Shown here one piece after another: positions 5,870-6,091 of a DNA stretch of 6,091 nucleotides (position 1 is its first letter; each line of letters opens with the position of its first letter). Source of the DNA: Anaerolineaceae bacterium (GTDB taxonomy: Bacteria; Chloroflexota; Anaerolineae; Anaerolineales; Anaerolineaceae). The translations under genes were made by a program, and so were the position numbers. Below the pieces are notes generated by a model. It searched no databases. It saw only the letters and a program-made list of their open reading frames with translations, and had not been told where the DNA came from. Where the stretch lies: assembly GCA_011620445.1 (NCBI GenBank), contig WOZB01000257.1, positions 1,943 to 8,033 of the forward strand, read 5' to 3'.

Positions 5870-6091
5870 ATGACCCAAAAACAGTGGAAGTCGGCTCCGG
5901 AATTCAAACTGGACCTTAAGAAAAAGTACAAAGCCAAATTTAAGACCAGTAAAGGCGATATCGTGGTCGAGCTTTTTGCTCAACAGGTGCCCAATACGGT
6001 AAATAATTTCGTTTTTCTGGCGCGTGAGGGCTATTATGACGGCACCAAGTTCCATCGTGTAATCCGGGATTTCATGGTGCAGGGCGGCGAC
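5870..6091 (+). CDS. Cyclophilin-type peptidyl-prolyl cis-trans isomerase, N-terminal part (runs off right edge)
   Basis: Catalyses cis-trans isomerisation of Xaa-Pro peptide bonds during protein folding. Only the first 74 codons are in the window; bacterial cyclophilins are commonly about 145-200 residues. After a Lys-rich N-terminal stretch (residues 11-27), the fold begins with [14 protein letters not shown] (23-36), then [26 protein letters not shown]. The catalytic arginine is Arg63 in FHRVI (equivalent to human CypA Arg55). Phe68, Met69 and Gln71 in DFMVQGGD match the CypA active-site residues Phe60, Met61 and Gln63. There is no signal peptide, so a cytosolic enzyme is expected. GAGG (5861-5864) lies five bases before the ATG. 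It is probably not functionally tied to the sugar transporter. Confidence 0.94.
   Translation, partial: MTQKQWKSAPEFKLDLKKKYKAKFKTSKGDIVVELFAQQVPNTVNNFVFLAREGYYDGTKFHRVIRDFMVQGGD

Overview
This 6.1-kb window looks like bacterial chromosome, probably from the phylum Chloroflexota, class Anaerolineae. That placement is an inference. It rests on a lipoprotein with a long Thr/Pro/Glu/Ala-rich linker after the lipobox cysteine, a T-box leader on valS, and the general style of the proteins. No 16S or other phylogenetic marker is present. All protein-coding genes belong to recognisable families, and I see no mobile element, CRISPR array, tRNA or rRNA.

Left part, minus strand: the N-terminal 245 codons of valyl-tRNA synthetase (1-737, running off the left edge). 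It is preceded by a complete valine T-box leader (about 834-1051) with a GUC specifier, a canonical T-box sequence, a terminator/antiterminator switch and an extended -10 promoter. Next comes a roughly 210-bp spacer holding a 13-bp tandem repeat and a strong hairpin, taken as the gmd terminator. The minus-strand gene gmd (GDP-mannose 4,6-dehydratase, 1265-2329) follows.

Middle: a 301-bp divergent intergenic region (2330-2630) separates gmd from a plus-strand sugar-transport operon. It holds a good TATAAT promoter for the transporter with a small CG-centred palindrome over the -35 region (a candidate LacI-family operator). It also holds weaker promoter-like and inverted-repeat elements on the gmd side.

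Right part, plus strand: a CUT1-type carbohydrate ABC importer made of a lipoprotein substrate-binding protein (2631-4010), a MalF/UgpA-type permease (4064-4966) and a MalG/UgpE-type permease (4963-5790, ATGA overlap). A perfect 14-bp hairpin lies between the binding-protein gene and the first permease. It probably attenuates permease expression so that binding protein is made in excess. No ATPase gene is present, so an ATPase encoded elsewhere is implied. After a 79-bp gap with its own possible promoter, a cyclophilin-type peptidyl-prolyl isomerase begins and runs off the right edge.

The window is mostly ordinary in gene content. The regulatory RNA and DNA structures are the most rewarding part, and I found no convincing evidence of a wholly new biological system.
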